From positions 365,696 through 429,695 of the forward strand of contig NZ_BPIJ01000003.1 of NCBI RefSeq assembly GCF_026004055.1: DNA of 64,000 nt, written 5' to 3'. The notes below the pieces were generated by a model, which saw nothing but the letters and a program-made list of their open reading frames with translations, was not told the origin of the DNA and did not search any database. Below are positions 42,887-52,786 of the stretch, piece after piece. Made by a program: the position numbers and the translations under genes. The first letter of the stretch is position 1. Each line of letters starts with the position of its first letter. The stretch is from Meiothermus sp. (GTDB lineage: Bacteria > Deinococcota > Deinococci > Deinococcales > Thermaceae).

Positions 42887-43714
42887 ATGCGCAAGACCGT
42901 AGGCTTTAGCATTTTCGAAGGGCTTGCACGAACCGGCGGGTGGTTGGTTTTGGGTTTGCTGGTTCTGCTCTTGGCCGCTTGTGGAGGCCAGGGCAGCGGC
43001 GATACCCGCACGGCCAACGTCACGGTGGGCACCTGGAACTACGGCGGGCAGAATGTGGGCATCGCCATGGCTCTCTGGACCGACGCGTCCGAGCCTACCA
43101 GCCCAGACGGGTTTACTGTGAACGTGACAGGGCCCAACAACCTGTCCTGGAGCGTGGGGCCATACGCGTATTCTGTTCGCGGAGCTATCTTTTTTTGGAG
43201 GGCTAGCTCCACACTAATCCCCACCTCCGGCAGCTACACAGTGAGCGCAGCCCTGCCCGGTAATCCCGGCTTCGGCCGCACCCTGAACGTGGACGCCACC
43301 GCCACCCTGCCCCAACCCCAGGGCGTCAGCCTCCAGGCCACCCAGAACACCGCCACCATCAGCTGGCAGGCCGTCAGCGGAGCCCAGTCCTACTTTGTAG
43401 AGATCTGGCAGTTGGATAACAACAACAACCCTTCTTCGCGTCGGTTCACCTGGTACACCACGGCCACCCAGGTGCAGTTTACCCAAGCCGCCCAGATCAC
43501 GCTTCCCCCAGGCAACTACCGGGCCCGGGTGTTTGCGGCTAGTGTGGATTTCACAACACTTTATAAAACCGGCCAGGCTGCCCAGCTCGACCCTCAGGTG
43601 AAGCTCTCCTCGGCCTTGAGCAGCGCCTTCCAGGTTCAGTCCACAGGAGCCCTGCGGCTGCTGGATCTGCCCGCTCCGAGCGTGGAGCCAGAGGCCCAGG
43701 GGCAAGGGCATTAG
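42887..43714 (+). CDS. exported lipoprotein with Fn3-like domain
   Basis: 275 residues. The N-terminal signal ends in the lipobox LLLAAC with lipidated Cys32. The mature part has a beta-sandwich-like N-terminal region (TANVTVGTWNYGGQNVGIAM) and a fibronectin-III-like segment (PQGVSLQATQNTATISWQAV onward). I recognise no catalytic motif. The start is supported by GGAGG before ATG 42887. It lies directly downstream of the first BTAD regulator, with its own heptamer promoter, and has a hairpin terminator after its stop. It is probably a surface or periplasmic adhesion, carbohydrate-binding or partner protein. Confidence 0.8.
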   Translation: MRKTVGFSIFEGLARTGGWLVLGLLVLLLAACGGQGSGDTRTANVTVGTWNYGGQNVGIAMALWTDASEPTSPDGFTVNVTGPNNLSWSVGPYAYSVRGAIFFWRASSTLIPTSGSYTVSAALPGNPGFGRTLNVDATATLPQPQGVSLQATQNTATISWQAVSGAQSYFVEIWQLDNNNNPSSRRFTWYTTATQVQFTQAAQITLPPGNYRARVFAASVDFTTLYKTGQAAQLDPQVKLSSALSSAFQVQSTGALRLLDLPAPSVEPEAQGQGH

Positions 43715-43731
43715 GCTGGGGCAAAGTCTTT

Positions 43732-43750
43732 GGGGGGCTTTTGGGCCCCC
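43732..43750 (+). terminator. hairpin after the 42887-43714 gene
   Basis: GGGGGGC, TTTT, GGGCCCCC form a strong GC stem (one bulge), followed by TTCAATCTTC. Confidence 0.55.
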
Positions 43751-43858
43751 TTCAATCTTCGATTGTGCCGAGCTACCCCCGCAAAGCCTCCAGCATCAGG
43801 GGCTGGGCCATTCGCTACAACCCCTTGGAGGCAGCCCGGGTTTCGGGCACCCTCCCCG

Positions 43859-43890
43859 TTAAGTCTTGTGTAAGCCCCTCGCTCTACCCT
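43859..43890 (+). promoter_or_regulatory. SARP-type heptamer repeats, promoter P2
   Basis: TTAAGTC (43859-43865) and GTAAGCC (43870-43876), 11 bp apart, then eight bases and TACCCT (43885-43890) as the -10. ATG is at 43912 behind AAGGAGG. The heptamers sit where a -35 would be. Confidence 0.65.
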
Positions 43891-43911
43891 GAAGCGTAGA
43901 AGGAGGCATCC

Positions 43912-45501
43912 ATGAGGAAGCGGCTGGAGATGGTTTTCAGACGGGGATTCCTGGCATTAGGGCTTGCCTTGGGCCTTTCCCTGGCTCAGGCAGAGCCCTT
44001 CCAAGACGCCCTACACGGCTTTGGGGTGATCCTTCCATCCAGCTATACGGTGCGGGTACGCGACTTCGGCCTCCTCCTCGGCGACCTCGAGGCCTTCCTC
44101 CTGGTGCGGGGCATGCCCCTGCGCACCCCCAAAGAAGCGCTGTCCCCTCTGGTGCAGGAAGCCCAAGCCCTAGCGGGCGGGCGGGGGAGTTATTACCTAA
44201 AGGAGGCCCCAGGAGGACTGCTCCTCCTGGGGCGGGGCCTGAGCTACCTGTTCCGCCTGGCAGACTACATGACCGCCCTCTCCCCCTCCGCCCGCCAAGA
44301 CCCCTTCCTCCTTGGCCTGACCTACGAGGTTGCCCACCTCCTTCTCCCCGGGCCTAAGAGCCTTCTCGTGGTAAGCGTCTATCTACCCACCGACGCCCCT
44401 AGGGAGGCGAGGGAAAAGGCCTTGGGGGTGCTCCGCTCTTTGGAATTCCTGCCCCCCCAAGCGCGGGTGGCCTACCGAGCGCAGACAGTACAAGACCCCG
44501 TGCTGGGGATGGAGGCCTTCACGCTGGAAGTGCCCCAGGGCTATCGCTTGCAGAACGGTCTGGTGCCCACGGGGGCGAGTGCGGGGGCGGTGCGGCAACT
44601 GGCTTATGCCCTTCAGGGGCCGGGAGTCCTCCTCCGCCAGGATCTCCTCTACGCCCGGGCCTCCAGCCTACAAACGGGTTTTGGGGGCAACGCCAGTACG
44701 GTCTTGGGCTGGAACGGGCGGGTAGGCCAGGTCGCGGGCTTCTTATGCCCCACCTCGGCACAGGAGAGCGGTCAGCTGCTCGCCAACCTTTGGAGCCAGG
44801 AGGAAGGCAAAGCCTGGGAGGTGCGCAAGGTAGAAGCGGGGCCTTCCCTGGCGAGCAGGGTGGCCCGCCGCCTCCAAGAGCTTCGACAAGCCGAGGAGGC
44901 CTCCATGACGGCTGGCCTTCCCTTCCAAGCCCAGCGGGTGCGGCTGAACCTCAAGGTGCAGGCAGTTTCTGGCAACCTGGCGCGGGAAGCCTTCTTGGAG
45001 GGCGGCGTCTACCTCTTCTCCAGTCCAGACCGCATAGCCGCCAGCTCCGACTGCGACTTCCGTGCTCGAGTGGTCTTAAAGGAGGGAACCCAAAGGGGCT
45101 TAGACCAGGCGAGCCCTGTGTTCAACGGCTTTCTCCTGGGAGTACGGGTACAGCCGGAATGGCCCTGGCTCGAGGCCCGCAGAGCCCAGCAGATGAGCGA
45201 TGAAGAGACGCGGCGGGTTCTGGCCATGATCCGGGAGCAGGAGAACTTCAACACCTGGATGCGGCAAAGCTGGGCCAACCTTCTTTCTGACCAGACCTAT
45301 GTGCGCGACCCAACTACGGGAGAGGTTTTCCGGAGTTACAAGGAATCTTTCAACACCGGCACCTTCTGGCGCGATCCGGTCTTTGGCGGGACGGTGGGAG
45401 CGGTGGAGCGGGGAGGGAGGCTGGAAGACCTTCTGCGCCAAGGTGGTTGGCGCCAGTTGGAGGAAAGTCTTTCGGGCCTACCCGGTACCTGGAAGCGGTG
45501 A
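43912..45501 (+). CDS. exported protein of unknown function
   Basis: 529 residues with a signal peptide (RRGFLALGLALGLSLAQA) and no lipobox. No family is recognised. The N-terminal half (about 28-190) and the middle (about 195-330) look like two related segments: each opens with a promoter-like beta pattern (FGVILPSSYTVRVRDFG; MEAFTLEVPQGYRLQN) and discusses no metal or nucleophile motif that I can see. The C-terminal part (WLEARRAQQMSDEETRRVLA onward) contains EQENFNTWMRQSWANLLSDQ and DPTTGEVFRSYKESFNTGTFW. A heptamer promoter lies just upstream. It is convergent with the next gene across a hairpin. Confidence 0.75.
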   Translation: MRKRLEMVFRRGFLALGLALGLSLAQAEPFQDALHGFGVILPSSYTVRVRDFGLLLGDLEAFLLVRGMPLRTPKEALSPLVQEAQALAGGRGSYYLKEAPGGLLLLGRGLSYLFRLADYMTALSPSARQDPFLLGLTYEVAHLLLPGPKSLLVVSVYLPTDAPREAREKALGVLRSLEFLPPQARVAYRAQTVQDPVLGMEAFTLEVPQGYRLQNGLVPTGASAGAVRQLAYALQGPGVLLRQDLLYARASSLQTGFGGNASTVLGWNGRVGQVAGFLCPTSAQESGQLLANLWSQEEGKAWEVRKVEAGPSLASRVARRLQELRQAEEASMTAGLPFQAQRVRLNLKVQAVSGNLAREAFLEGGVYLFSSPDRIAASSDCDFRARVVLKEGTQRGLDQASPVFNGFLLGVRVQPEWPWLEARRAQQMSDEETRRVLAMIREQENFNTWMRQSWANLLSDQTYVRDPTTGEVFRSYKESFNTGTFWRDPVFGGTVGAVERGGRLEDLLRQGGWRQLEESLSGLPGTWKR

Positions 45502-45506
45502 ATTTT

Positions 45507-45531
45507 AGGGCGGAGGTCAATCCTCCGCCCT
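45507..45531. terminator. hairpin between convergent island genes
   Basis: AGGGCGGAGG, TCAAT, CCTCCGCCCT: a 10-bp perfect stem. The T-tracts are poor on both sides, so terminator function is likely from position rather than certain. Confidence 0.55.
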
Positions 45532-45552
45532 CGCTCTGCTTGCGGGCTCAGG

Positions 45553-46710
45553 CTAACCGCTCGCATTTATGTTGCAGTTGCCTTTGCAGATGATGACGAT
45601 GATCTTGATCTTGGGCCATTTGATTTTGAGGGTAGGCGCCTCCGGCGAGGTGATGTCGTCCTCTATGCCAATGCCTACAGGGCCGTCATTGGGCAGCACC
45701 TGGGCGGGCAGGGTGGCGATTATCCGATTGGGATCGCCCAGCTTGGTGAACTGCACGGCATACCCTCCGGCGGGGTTGCGCACCAGGCGCAGGTTTAGGA
45801 AGGGGTCGCCCTCGGGTGTGCACCAGACGTTGCTCGGGCCGCAGTCGGTGGTGGTTTTCTCCCAAGGCTTCTTGCGAAGGTAGAGGAAGCCCAGGTTTTC
45901 TCCCACCAGCTCCTCGATGGGGGTGCTGTCCCGCAGCTTGGGGTTGTCGTAGGGCACCGCCACCACGGAGACATCCTCCCGCTGGAGCCAGACGGGGGGC
46001 CAGAGAGGCGGGAAGGGCTTGGGCCTGCCGCAACAGATGTCCTTGAATTTCGCCTCAAAAGCCTCGGCGCTCAGGGTGCCGCCCAGGGAACGGCCCGGCA
46101 GGGTATTGGGGGGCAGGGTGCTTACGATGTGCACCCGGGCGCTGGGATTGGCGCTGCCAAAGGTGCATATTATGTCGATAATGTAAGTGTCACCTTCGCG
46201 ATAAAACGAAAACCTGCACTTTATGTCAGGAATGAGGGTTTGCTCGGGGTTTCCCTGCATCTCCACCTGCGCTGGGGTTCGCACCGAAGCCGCCCCCTGT
46301 GCGCCGTACCACTCCAGCTCGTAGCCTCCTTGAGGGGCCTGGCGCAAATAGGCCAGGTCGGCATAGCATGGGCGCTTGCTCGGGCACCGGATGACTATGA
46401 AAACGGGTTTATCCACAGGCGGCAGAACGTAGGGGAAGGGAGGGCGCCAGGGCCCGCCGATGAGCACGATGTCCTCGCCGTCCTTCGCCAGGGTCAGGGG
46501 CCGGGGAGAGGTGGCCTGAGGGCGCAGGCTTTGCGGCATGAGCTCGGCAAAGGCGTTTACGGCCTCGTCCAGCAGGGGCTGGCCGGCGTCGTAGAGGGCC
46601 GCGTCGTTTTGGCTGAGCTGTTCAAGGGCGGCTTGGGTGGGGCCGGAGCTACAACCGGCCAGTATCCCAAGGACCAAGAGCATAAGGGCCGTCAACAGGG
46701 TTCGTTTCAT
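45553..46710 (-). CDS. cysteine-rich exported lipoprotein, unknown function
   Basis: 385 residues from ATG 46710, preceded by AGGAGG; the frame continues to 46995 but the lipoprotein signal MKRTLLTALMLLVLGILAGC starts here, with Cys20 lipidated. The mature part has paired cysteines that may form disulfides (RCPSKRPCYADL, IKCRFSFY, IICTFG, DICCGRP, DCGPSNVWC, ICKGNCNINASG) and no known catalytic motif. SARP-type heptamers lie 35-80 bp upstream of the start. It is the fourth exported product of the island. Alternative reading as a wall-binding or inhibitor protein is speculation. Confidence 0.75.
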   Translation of the reverse strand: MKRTLLTALMLLVLGILAGCSSGPTQAALEQLSQNDAALYDAGQPLLDEAVNAFAELMPQSLRPQATSPRPLTLAKDGEDIVLIGGPWRPPFPYVLPPVDKPVFIVIRCPSKRPCYADLAYLRQAPQGGYELEWYGAQGAASVRTPAQVEMQGNPEQTLIPDIKCRFSFYREGDTYIIDIICTFGSANPSARVHIVSTLPPNTLPGRSLGGTLSAEAFEAKFKDICCGRPKPFPPLWPPVWLQREDVSVVAVPYDNPKLRDSTPIEELVGENLGFLYLRKKPWEKTTTDCGPSNVWCTPEGDPFLNLRLVRNPAGGYAVQFTKLGDPNRIIATLPAQVLPNDGPVGIGIEDDITSPEAPTLKIKWPKIKIIVIICKGNCNINASG

Positions 46711-46744
46711 CAAGACCTCCTGGAGTTTGGATGCTCCGGGGGTA

Positions 46745-46788
46745 ACACTAGCAAAGGCGCTCTTAACCCAGCCTGAATGCTCTCTGAA
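46745..46788 (-). promoter_or_regulatory. SARP-type heptamer repeats, promoter P3
   Basis: On the minus strand TTCAGAG (46788-46782), TTCAGGC (46777-46771) and TTAAGAG (46766-46760) repeat every 11 bp, then CGCC, TTTGC and TAGTGT (46750-46745) as the -10. The CDS starts at 46710. Confidence 0.65.
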
Positions 46789-46865
46789 CGGGCGGACTGC
46801 CGAAGGGTAAGCGAAGAGCGAAGGCCCCTGGTACAGGCCAGGGGTTCTTCGAATCCAGGCCCGGC

Positions 46866-48170
46866 TCAGGGTGCCTGGCTCAGGTCGAGCATCCCCGCGC
46901 CCACCGCCTGAGGGGGGTAGGGCAAAGGCTTGGCGTGCTGCTGCAAGGCTTGCTGAAGCTGGGCTGGGTTCAGGCTGGGCTGGGCCGAAAGCCACACCGC
47001 CACCAGCGGGGTGGCAAAGGAGGTGCCGGTGCAGGTATCCATGGTTCCCCCGGGCTGGGTGCAGTTTAGATTGGTTCCCGGCGCGGCCAGGTCTACGTAG
47101 GGGCCTTGGGTGCTGTAGGGGGCGGGCTGCCAGCCGGTGGGGCCGGAGGCGGCCTCGAGGGCCCCCACCGCCACCAGGCCCGGCAGGTCAAAAGCCGCAG
47201 GGTAGTGAGCCGGGCTGCCCTGATCCCCTTGGTTCCCCGCGGCGGCGGCCACCGGGATGTTCTGACTCAGGGCGGCTTGCAGGGCCAGCTTGAGGGCCTC
47301 CACCGGGGTGTCGCCCCCCAGGCTCAGGTTCATGACGGTGGGGCCATGGCGGTTTTGCACCACCCAGCACACCCCCCGCACCACCCGGCTGGCCCGGCAG
47401 ACCCCATTCTCGTCGCAAACCCGTACCGGGACGATCTGGGCGTCGGGGGCGACCTCCTTTACCAATCCTGCTGCACCGGTGCCGTGGCCGTTTGGAAAGG
47501 CATCCTGAGGGGTGGAGTCGTCGTCCACAAAGTCGTAGCCGGAAAGCTGGGGAATGGCCGCGTCCACCCCGGTGTCCAGCACCGCCACCTGCACCCCCTG
47601 CCCCTTGTAGCCCCGGTTGTTGGCCAAAGGTGCCCCCACCGCCTCTCCACCCAAGGTGCGGGATAAGCTCCACAAGCTCTCGGGGTCGGCTTTGTAGCTG
47701 GGATCCTGGGCTTCCAGTTCTTCTAGAGCTTTGCCCAGGGCTTCACCGCTATAGCCCAGCTCGGCCAGGGCAAAGCCGCAGGCCTGGAGATCGTCCTTCC
47801 GGATCAGGGTGAAGTCTGCAGGGAGCTTGGGGGTCTGGCCCAGGGGTAGCCGGAGCAGGGCTCGCCTTCGGTCTACCTGGCCCAATACGCCCAAGGTAGC
47901 GCGCGCCTCCTGGCTTGCGGACACCACCCGCACCGGCTGGGGGCCGCCGGCCACCGTTGGCACGGTAAAACGCAGCCGTCCGGCTTCACGGGCTGTCACC
48001 GTGGCTTCCACTCCGCTCACGAAGACTCGAGCCCCCTCCGGGCTCATCCCGCTGAGCCGGGCCTCTACTTCCTCCCCCAATACAGCCCGGCTGGGGGAGA
48101 GGGTCAGGTTGGGGCCTGAAGGGGTACAGGCCGAAAGCAAGAGCAACGCTAGCCAGAACCATCTGCGCAT
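46866..48170 (-). CDS. lipoprotein subtilisin-like serine protease (S8)
   Basis: 434 residues. The lipoprotein signal ends LLLLSAC (Cys15). An IPT/TIG-like domain (about 20-95) and a propeptide-like linker precede the S8 catalytic domain with Asp199 (VAVLDTGVD), His229 (NGHGTGAAG), oxyanion Asn313 (AAGNQG) and Ser384 (GTSFATP). Several extra cysteines (252, 258, 268, 370, 380) may stabilise it. It would act on the cell surface or in the periplasm. The start is 63 bp after the 48234-49508 gene on the same strand, so it is probably co-transcribed with that lipoprotein from heptamer promoter P4. Target proteins are unknown. Confidence 0.92.
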   Translation of the reverse strand: MRRWFWLALLLLSACTPSGPNLTLSPSRAVLGEEVEARLSGMSPEGARVFVSGVEATVTAREAGRLRFTVPTVAGGPQPVRVVSASQEARATLGVLGQVDRRRALLRLPLGQTPKLPADFTLIRKDDLQACGFALAELGYSGEALGKALEELEAQDPSYKADPESLWSLSRTLGGEAVGAPLANNRGYKGQGVQVAVLDTGVDAAIPQLSGYDFVDDDSTPQDAFPNGHGTGAAGLVKEVAPDAQIVPVRVCDENGVCRASRVVRGVCWVVQNRHGPTVMNLSLGGDTPVEALKLALQAALSQNIPVAAAAGNQGDQGSPAHYPAAFDLPGLVAVGALEAASGPTGWQPAPYSTQGPYVDLAAPGTNLNCTQPGGTMDTCTGTSFATPLVAVWLSAQPSLNPAQLQQALQQHAKPLPYPPQAVGAGMLDLSQAP

Positions 48171-48233
48171 GGGGCACCTTGTCGTGGTAGGGGAGGCTAT
48201 ACCCGCTCAGATCCAACAGCCAAGCGGGCATGG

Positions 48234-49508
48234 CTAGGGAAGGCTTACGCTAGCCCCGCCCACCGTATAGCTGCCGGTAGCGATGGCCAGGCCGATGTCG
48301 GTGTTGGTGGTGAAGGCGCTGGGATCCGTGGCGTCCAGCTGCAGGAGGGGGCTTGCCGAAAGCAGGGCGCTTACCGAAGCGTGCACGGTACTCCCGGAAG
48401 CGAAGGGCGTGTAGCCCAGGGTGCTGGAAAGGTTCGGGAAGCTGTAGCCCGTGGCGGTACCGAGCCAGCCCGTACCCAGGGTGACGTGGTAAACGAGGGT
48501 GGAGTCCTCCAGCTCCAGCCGGTAGGCCCTCCGGTTCGCTCCGCCATAACTAAGTCCGCTCACCGTGGGGTGGGCGGTGGCGCTCAGCCCCAGGCTCCCT
48601 GTGGACCACGGGTTAGGTAGGGTCAAGGCAATGGATCCGCCGCCGCTACCCTTGTAGGCCTCGAGGACATGACCGCCGGCGCCCGCCACGGCGAAGGCGG
48701 TGTAGCGGTCCCCCGGGCCAAAGCCGCTCACGGGGCGGAAGGAGAAGTTGGTAGCGGCGAGGCCGCTAGCGGAACCCACGGTGCCCAGGCCTTGGTTATC
48801 CGCGCTGAGGTAGACCACTTGGGCCATGCCGAACGTGGGGCTGAAGCCTGTAGGCAGGCTCACCGTTAGGGCCTGAGGGGATAGGGCGTCCGAAGCGGTA
48901 AGGGTAACGCTGCTGGATCCACCCGCGCTGATGTTTACACCCCGCACCACCTTGGCCGCCTTGAAATTGGTGGGGTTGCCTGATGCGCTCACGGTCACCA
49001 GGAGATCCTGGGGTCCGGCGGGGGCGTTCAGGGTAACCGCTACCGGATTCGACAGACTGGCCACCGTGCCCCCGGCACTAAAGGCTCTTCCACTGACCAC
49101 CACGGCGTCGCCCACGGCCAACCCCGGTACCCCGGAGGCGTCCACGGTGAGGGTGTAGCTCACCGTGCTGGGATTTGTACCACTACAGGTGACCTTGGGA
49201 TTGGCGAGCTCCGAGGCGGCCGCCTGGATGACGTGGACTTCCGTGGGCACCCCCGGAACCAAAGGGTTGCAACGCACGGCCACGCCGTAGAGGGTATTGC
49301 CGCTCAAGCTGACGGTGTAGGTGCCACCGGGGTTTGGGGTGAGGGCTGTCCAGGAGCCGCTACCCAACTGGTAGGCCGCCGTATAGCCAACGTTTTGGGC
49401 GTCCACCACGGTCAGGGTGAGGCTGCTGGGGGGTGGGGGCGTGCCCCCGCCACAGGCAGCGAGGAGAAGAACCAGGGCCGTGGCTAAAAGTGCTTTGGGG
49501 TTTGTCAT
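48234..49508 (-). CDS. exported lipoprotein with repeated beta-sandwich segments
   Basis: 424 residues with lipobox LLLAAC (Cys19), followed by GGGTPPPP, a typical lipoprotein spacer. The rest is rich in Ser, Thr, Gly and Val in beta-strand patterns (LTLTVVDAQNVGYTAAYQLG, SYTLTVDASGVPGLAVGDAV, SVTLTASDALSPQALTVSLP) and suggests tandem Ig-like domains. No catalytic motif. Start ATG 49508 has AAGGAGG upstream. SARP-type heptamers with a TACCCT -10 lie 67-100 bp upstream. The subtilisin gene follows. It may be a surface scaffold or substrate for the protease; that is inference. Confidence 0.78.
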   Translation of the reverse strand: MTNPKALLATALVLLLAACGGGTPPPPSSLTLTVVDAQNVGYTAAYQLGSGSWTALTPNPGGTYTVSLSGNTLYGVAVRCNPLVPGVPTEVHVIQAAASELANPKVTCSGTNPSTVSYTLTVDASGVPGLAVGDAVVVSGRAFSAGGTVASLSNPVAVTLNAPAGPQDLLVTVSASGNPTNFKAAKVVRGVNISAGGSSSVTLTASDALSPQALTVSLPTGFSPTFGMAQVVYLSADNQGLGTVGSASGLAATNFSFRPVSGFGPGDRYTAFAVAGAGGHVLEAYKGSGGGSIALTLPNPWSTGSLGLSATAHPTVSGLSYGGANRRAYRLELEDSTLVYHVTLGTGWLGTATGYSFPNLSSTLGYTPFASGSTVHASVSALLSASPLLQLDATDPSAFTTNTDIGLAIATGSYTVGGASVSLP

Positions 49509-49574
49509 CTTTCCACCTCCTTGAAGTAGCCCACGGCAGACACGGCTGGGACGGGTTCTGCCGAAGGTGCCCAG

Positions 49575-49607
49575 AGGGTAGCAAAGGGGGTCTTAACAGG
49601 GTCTGAA
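49575..49607 (-). promoter_or_regulatory. SARP-type heptamer repeats, promoter P4
   Basis: On the minus strand TTCAGAC (49607-49601) and TTAAGAC (49596-49590), 11 bp apart, then CCCC, TTTGC and TACCCT (49580-49575). It overlaps the last codons of the second BTAD regulator gene. Layout and -10 are nearly the same as at P2 and P3. Confidence 0.65.
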
Positions 49608-51317
49608 CGCCTCGAGCCGACTTCTATACCGCTCGGCCAGCACGGTGTAGCGGGCTTCCTCCAGCAGGGCAATGGCTTCCTCCAGGCTAGCCTGCTCGCC
49701 GGTGAGTTCGGCCAGATTGGCCAGCACCGCCGCAGTCAGCACCCACTCCTGGCCCGCTCGAGCCAGGCGCAAGGCTTCGCGGTAGGCCGCCTTGGCCTCC
49801 TCCCACCGCCCCTGGCGGTGGTAGAGGGCCCCCAGGTTGTTCCAGGCCCGTCCCATGGCCTCGAGGTTGCCCCGGGCCAGGGCCAGCGACTCCTTATAGA
49901 GCCGTTCGGCTTCAGCAGGCTGGCCCTGGCGCTCTTTAAGCACCCCCAGGTTGAGGTAAACCCGGGCCCGTAGCCCCCCACGCTCCCCAATGGCCTCGAG
50001 CACCTCGGCAAAAGCCGCTTCCCCCTGCCCCATCTCGGCCAGCGCCACCGCCCGATTGCCCAAAGCCCCCAGGTGACGCACCTCCTCCCCGGCCATCAAA
50101 AAGCGCACCGCCGCCCGGCTGAAGGCCTCCGCAGCCTCTTGAAAGCGGCCCTGGCCCAAGAGCATCATGCCCTGCAGGTTGAGGGCCTCGGCCTGGGGGT
50201 AGACGCCTCCCTGGGCTGCCGCCTCCGCCTCGGCCTGGGCTTCGGCGAAGTGCCCCAGACGCAGGAGCACGCTCCCGCGCAAAGCGCTGCGCTCGGGGCT
50301 TGGGGGTAGCTTATCCAACAACTCCAGGGCTTCCTTGTAGCGACCCAAACGCTCCAAAGCCCGCGCCCGCAAGAGCAGCAGCTCCGGGTCGGGGGCCAGA
50401 TCGGCCAGCAGGGCCAGCGCTTCCTGGGGCTGTTCTTCCACCTGGGCGCGGGCCAGCCGCAACAAGGCCATCCGGCCCCTGGGCACATCGGCCTCTTCCC
50501 AGTGGGCCCGGGCCGCCTGGTACAGCGGAGCGGCTTCGCTCAGGGGAAGCTTACGGGCCAGCTCGAGCGCCACCCTGCGCCCCTCCACCGTAAGGGGCAC
50601 CTGCAGCATCGGCTGACCTTGGGTTCCCAGCAGCCCCCGCCCAACGAGCGCATCCAGCGCCTCTGCCCCCACACCCAAAAGCTCCACGGCCCGAGCCAGC
50701 CCTACCAGCTCTACCGCAAAAAAAGCCCGGCGCACTTCCGGAGCAAAGGCAAGGAGGGTGGGTTCTTCTTCGATGAGCCCTTCTACCCCTGGCAGATGAC
50801 GGGCCTCCTGCACAAGGGCTTGGGCTTCCTCGCTCCAACCCAGGCCGTACAGGGCTTCGGCCTGCCGCAGGTGAGCCGCCCACACCGCTTCAGCCAGGGC
50901 TTCGCGCTTGGCCCAGACCCACTCCTCGAGCTCTGGGGGTAGCCCGTCGTCGGCCCCCTCCAGGAAGCGGCCTTTGTACAGGCGGCGGGCTTCCGCCAGC
51001 TCTCCCCGGGCCAAAGCCGTTTGCAGTTCTACCGCGTCGCAGGGTATCTCGACCCGCAGCACCTCCTCGCCCTCTATGCGAACCCCCGCCGCGCGCAGTT
51101 GGGTAAGAGCTACCGAGAGGCTGTTGAGGCCATCGCTAGCTCCCGGCCACAACAGCTCGGCAAGGTGGCGGCGAGATTTAGAACCATCCAGGGCTAGGTA
51201 GGCCAACAGCAGCAGAGGTTTTTTCTTGCGGAAGCCCTTCTTGCCCGATGTCCCAGGTTGCTCCAACGACAACGTTCGCAACATGGCTTCGGCTACCAAG
51301 CCTAGCTCAAAAAGCAA
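49593..51317 (-). CDS. BTAD (SARP-type) regulator with TPR repeats
   Basis: 574 residues from TTG 51317, behind AAGGAAA; ATG 51284 is the alternative. The N-terminal winged helix (KKKPLLLLAYLALDGSKSRRHLAELLWPG) and BTAD domain (to about 180) follow usual SARP order. TPR repeats fill about 290-560 (AEALNLQGMMLLGQGRFQEAAEAFSRA; WNNLGALYHRQGRWEEAKAAYREALRLA). There is no ATPase domain. It likely binds the 11-bp-spaced heptamers of the island, one of which lies at its own 3' end. With the 40147-42753 regulator it brackets the exported-protein genes. Confidence 0.88.
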   Translation of the reverse strand: MLFELGLVAEAMLRTLSLEQPGTSGKKGFRKKKPLLLLAYLALDGSKSRRHLAELLWPGASDGLNSLSVALTQLRAAGVRIEGEEVLRVEIPCDAVELQTALARGELAEARRLYKGRFLEGADDGLPPELEEWVWAKREALAEAVWAAHLRQAEALYGLGWSEEAQALVQEARHLPGVEGLIEEEPTLLAFAPEVRRAFFAVELVGLARAVELLGVGAEALDALVGRGLLGTQGQPMLQVPLTVEGRRVALELARKLPLSEAAPLYQAARAHWEEADVPRGRMALLRLARAQVEEQPQEALALLADLAPDPELLLLRARALERLGRYKEALELLDKLPPSPERSALRGSVLLRLGHFAEAQAEAEAAAQGGVYPQAEALNLQGMMLLGQGRFQEAAEAFSRAAVRFLMAGEEVRHLGALGNRAVALAEMGQGEAAFAEVLEAIGERGGLRARVYLNLGVLKERQGQPAEAERLYKESLALARGNLEAMGRAWNNLGALYHRQGRWEEAKAAYREALRLARAGQEWVLTAAVLANLAELTGEQASLEEAIALLEEARYTVLAERYRSRLEAFRPC

Positions 51318-51399
51318 CGGATTTCCTTGCTACGCAACCTAGGCACTCACCCGATGGACGGCCTGGTATCCCCCTGACACTTGGCGCTGCGGCAGACTT

Positions 51400-51732
51400 C
51401 TAACCCCTGGGTTCGTCGGAACCCTGCGGCAGCTCTCCACGCTCGGCCAGGGTGTTGGTCACAATCCAGGCTTCGGCCTCCTCGGGGGTTTTGACTCTAT
51501 AAACCTCCTGGCCGGTGCGTTTGTCCAGGATGCCATAGGCTTTACTGCCCTTAAGGGGCTTGTACTCGAAGGGAGCCGATTGCAAAAACTGCTCCACCTC
51601 TACCCCCTCCCCCAACATCCGACGAAACCAGGCCTGTTGGGCCTTCTCCACCCGGCGGTAGCCCCAGTAGTTGACCAGGCCGAAAAGCCCAATAAGGACG
51701 CCGAGGGCCAAAAAAACCGCAATCCAGCTCAT
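51400..51732 (-). CDS. small membrane-anchored protein
   Basis: 110 residues: one N-terminal membrane helix (WIAVFLALGVLIGLFGLVNYWGY), then a short soluble part with EVEQFLQSAPFEYKPLKGSK and YRVKTPEEAEAWIV. Not a family I recognise. It is divergent from ddl, with 44 bp between the two starts. Confidence 0.7.
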   Translation of the reverse strand: MSWIAVFLALGVLIGLFGLVNYWGYRRVEKAQQAWFRRMLGEGVEVEQFLQSAPFEYKPLKGSKAYGILDKRTGQEVYRVKTPEEAEAWIVTNTLAERGELPQGSDEPRG

Positions 51733-51758
51733 GATTCCCAGTGTATCCCAGGGGGTAG

Positions 51759-52754
<996 letters not shown>

Positions 52755-52786
52755 CCTGTGGGCAGAACCCATCATCAGGAGCTTTT

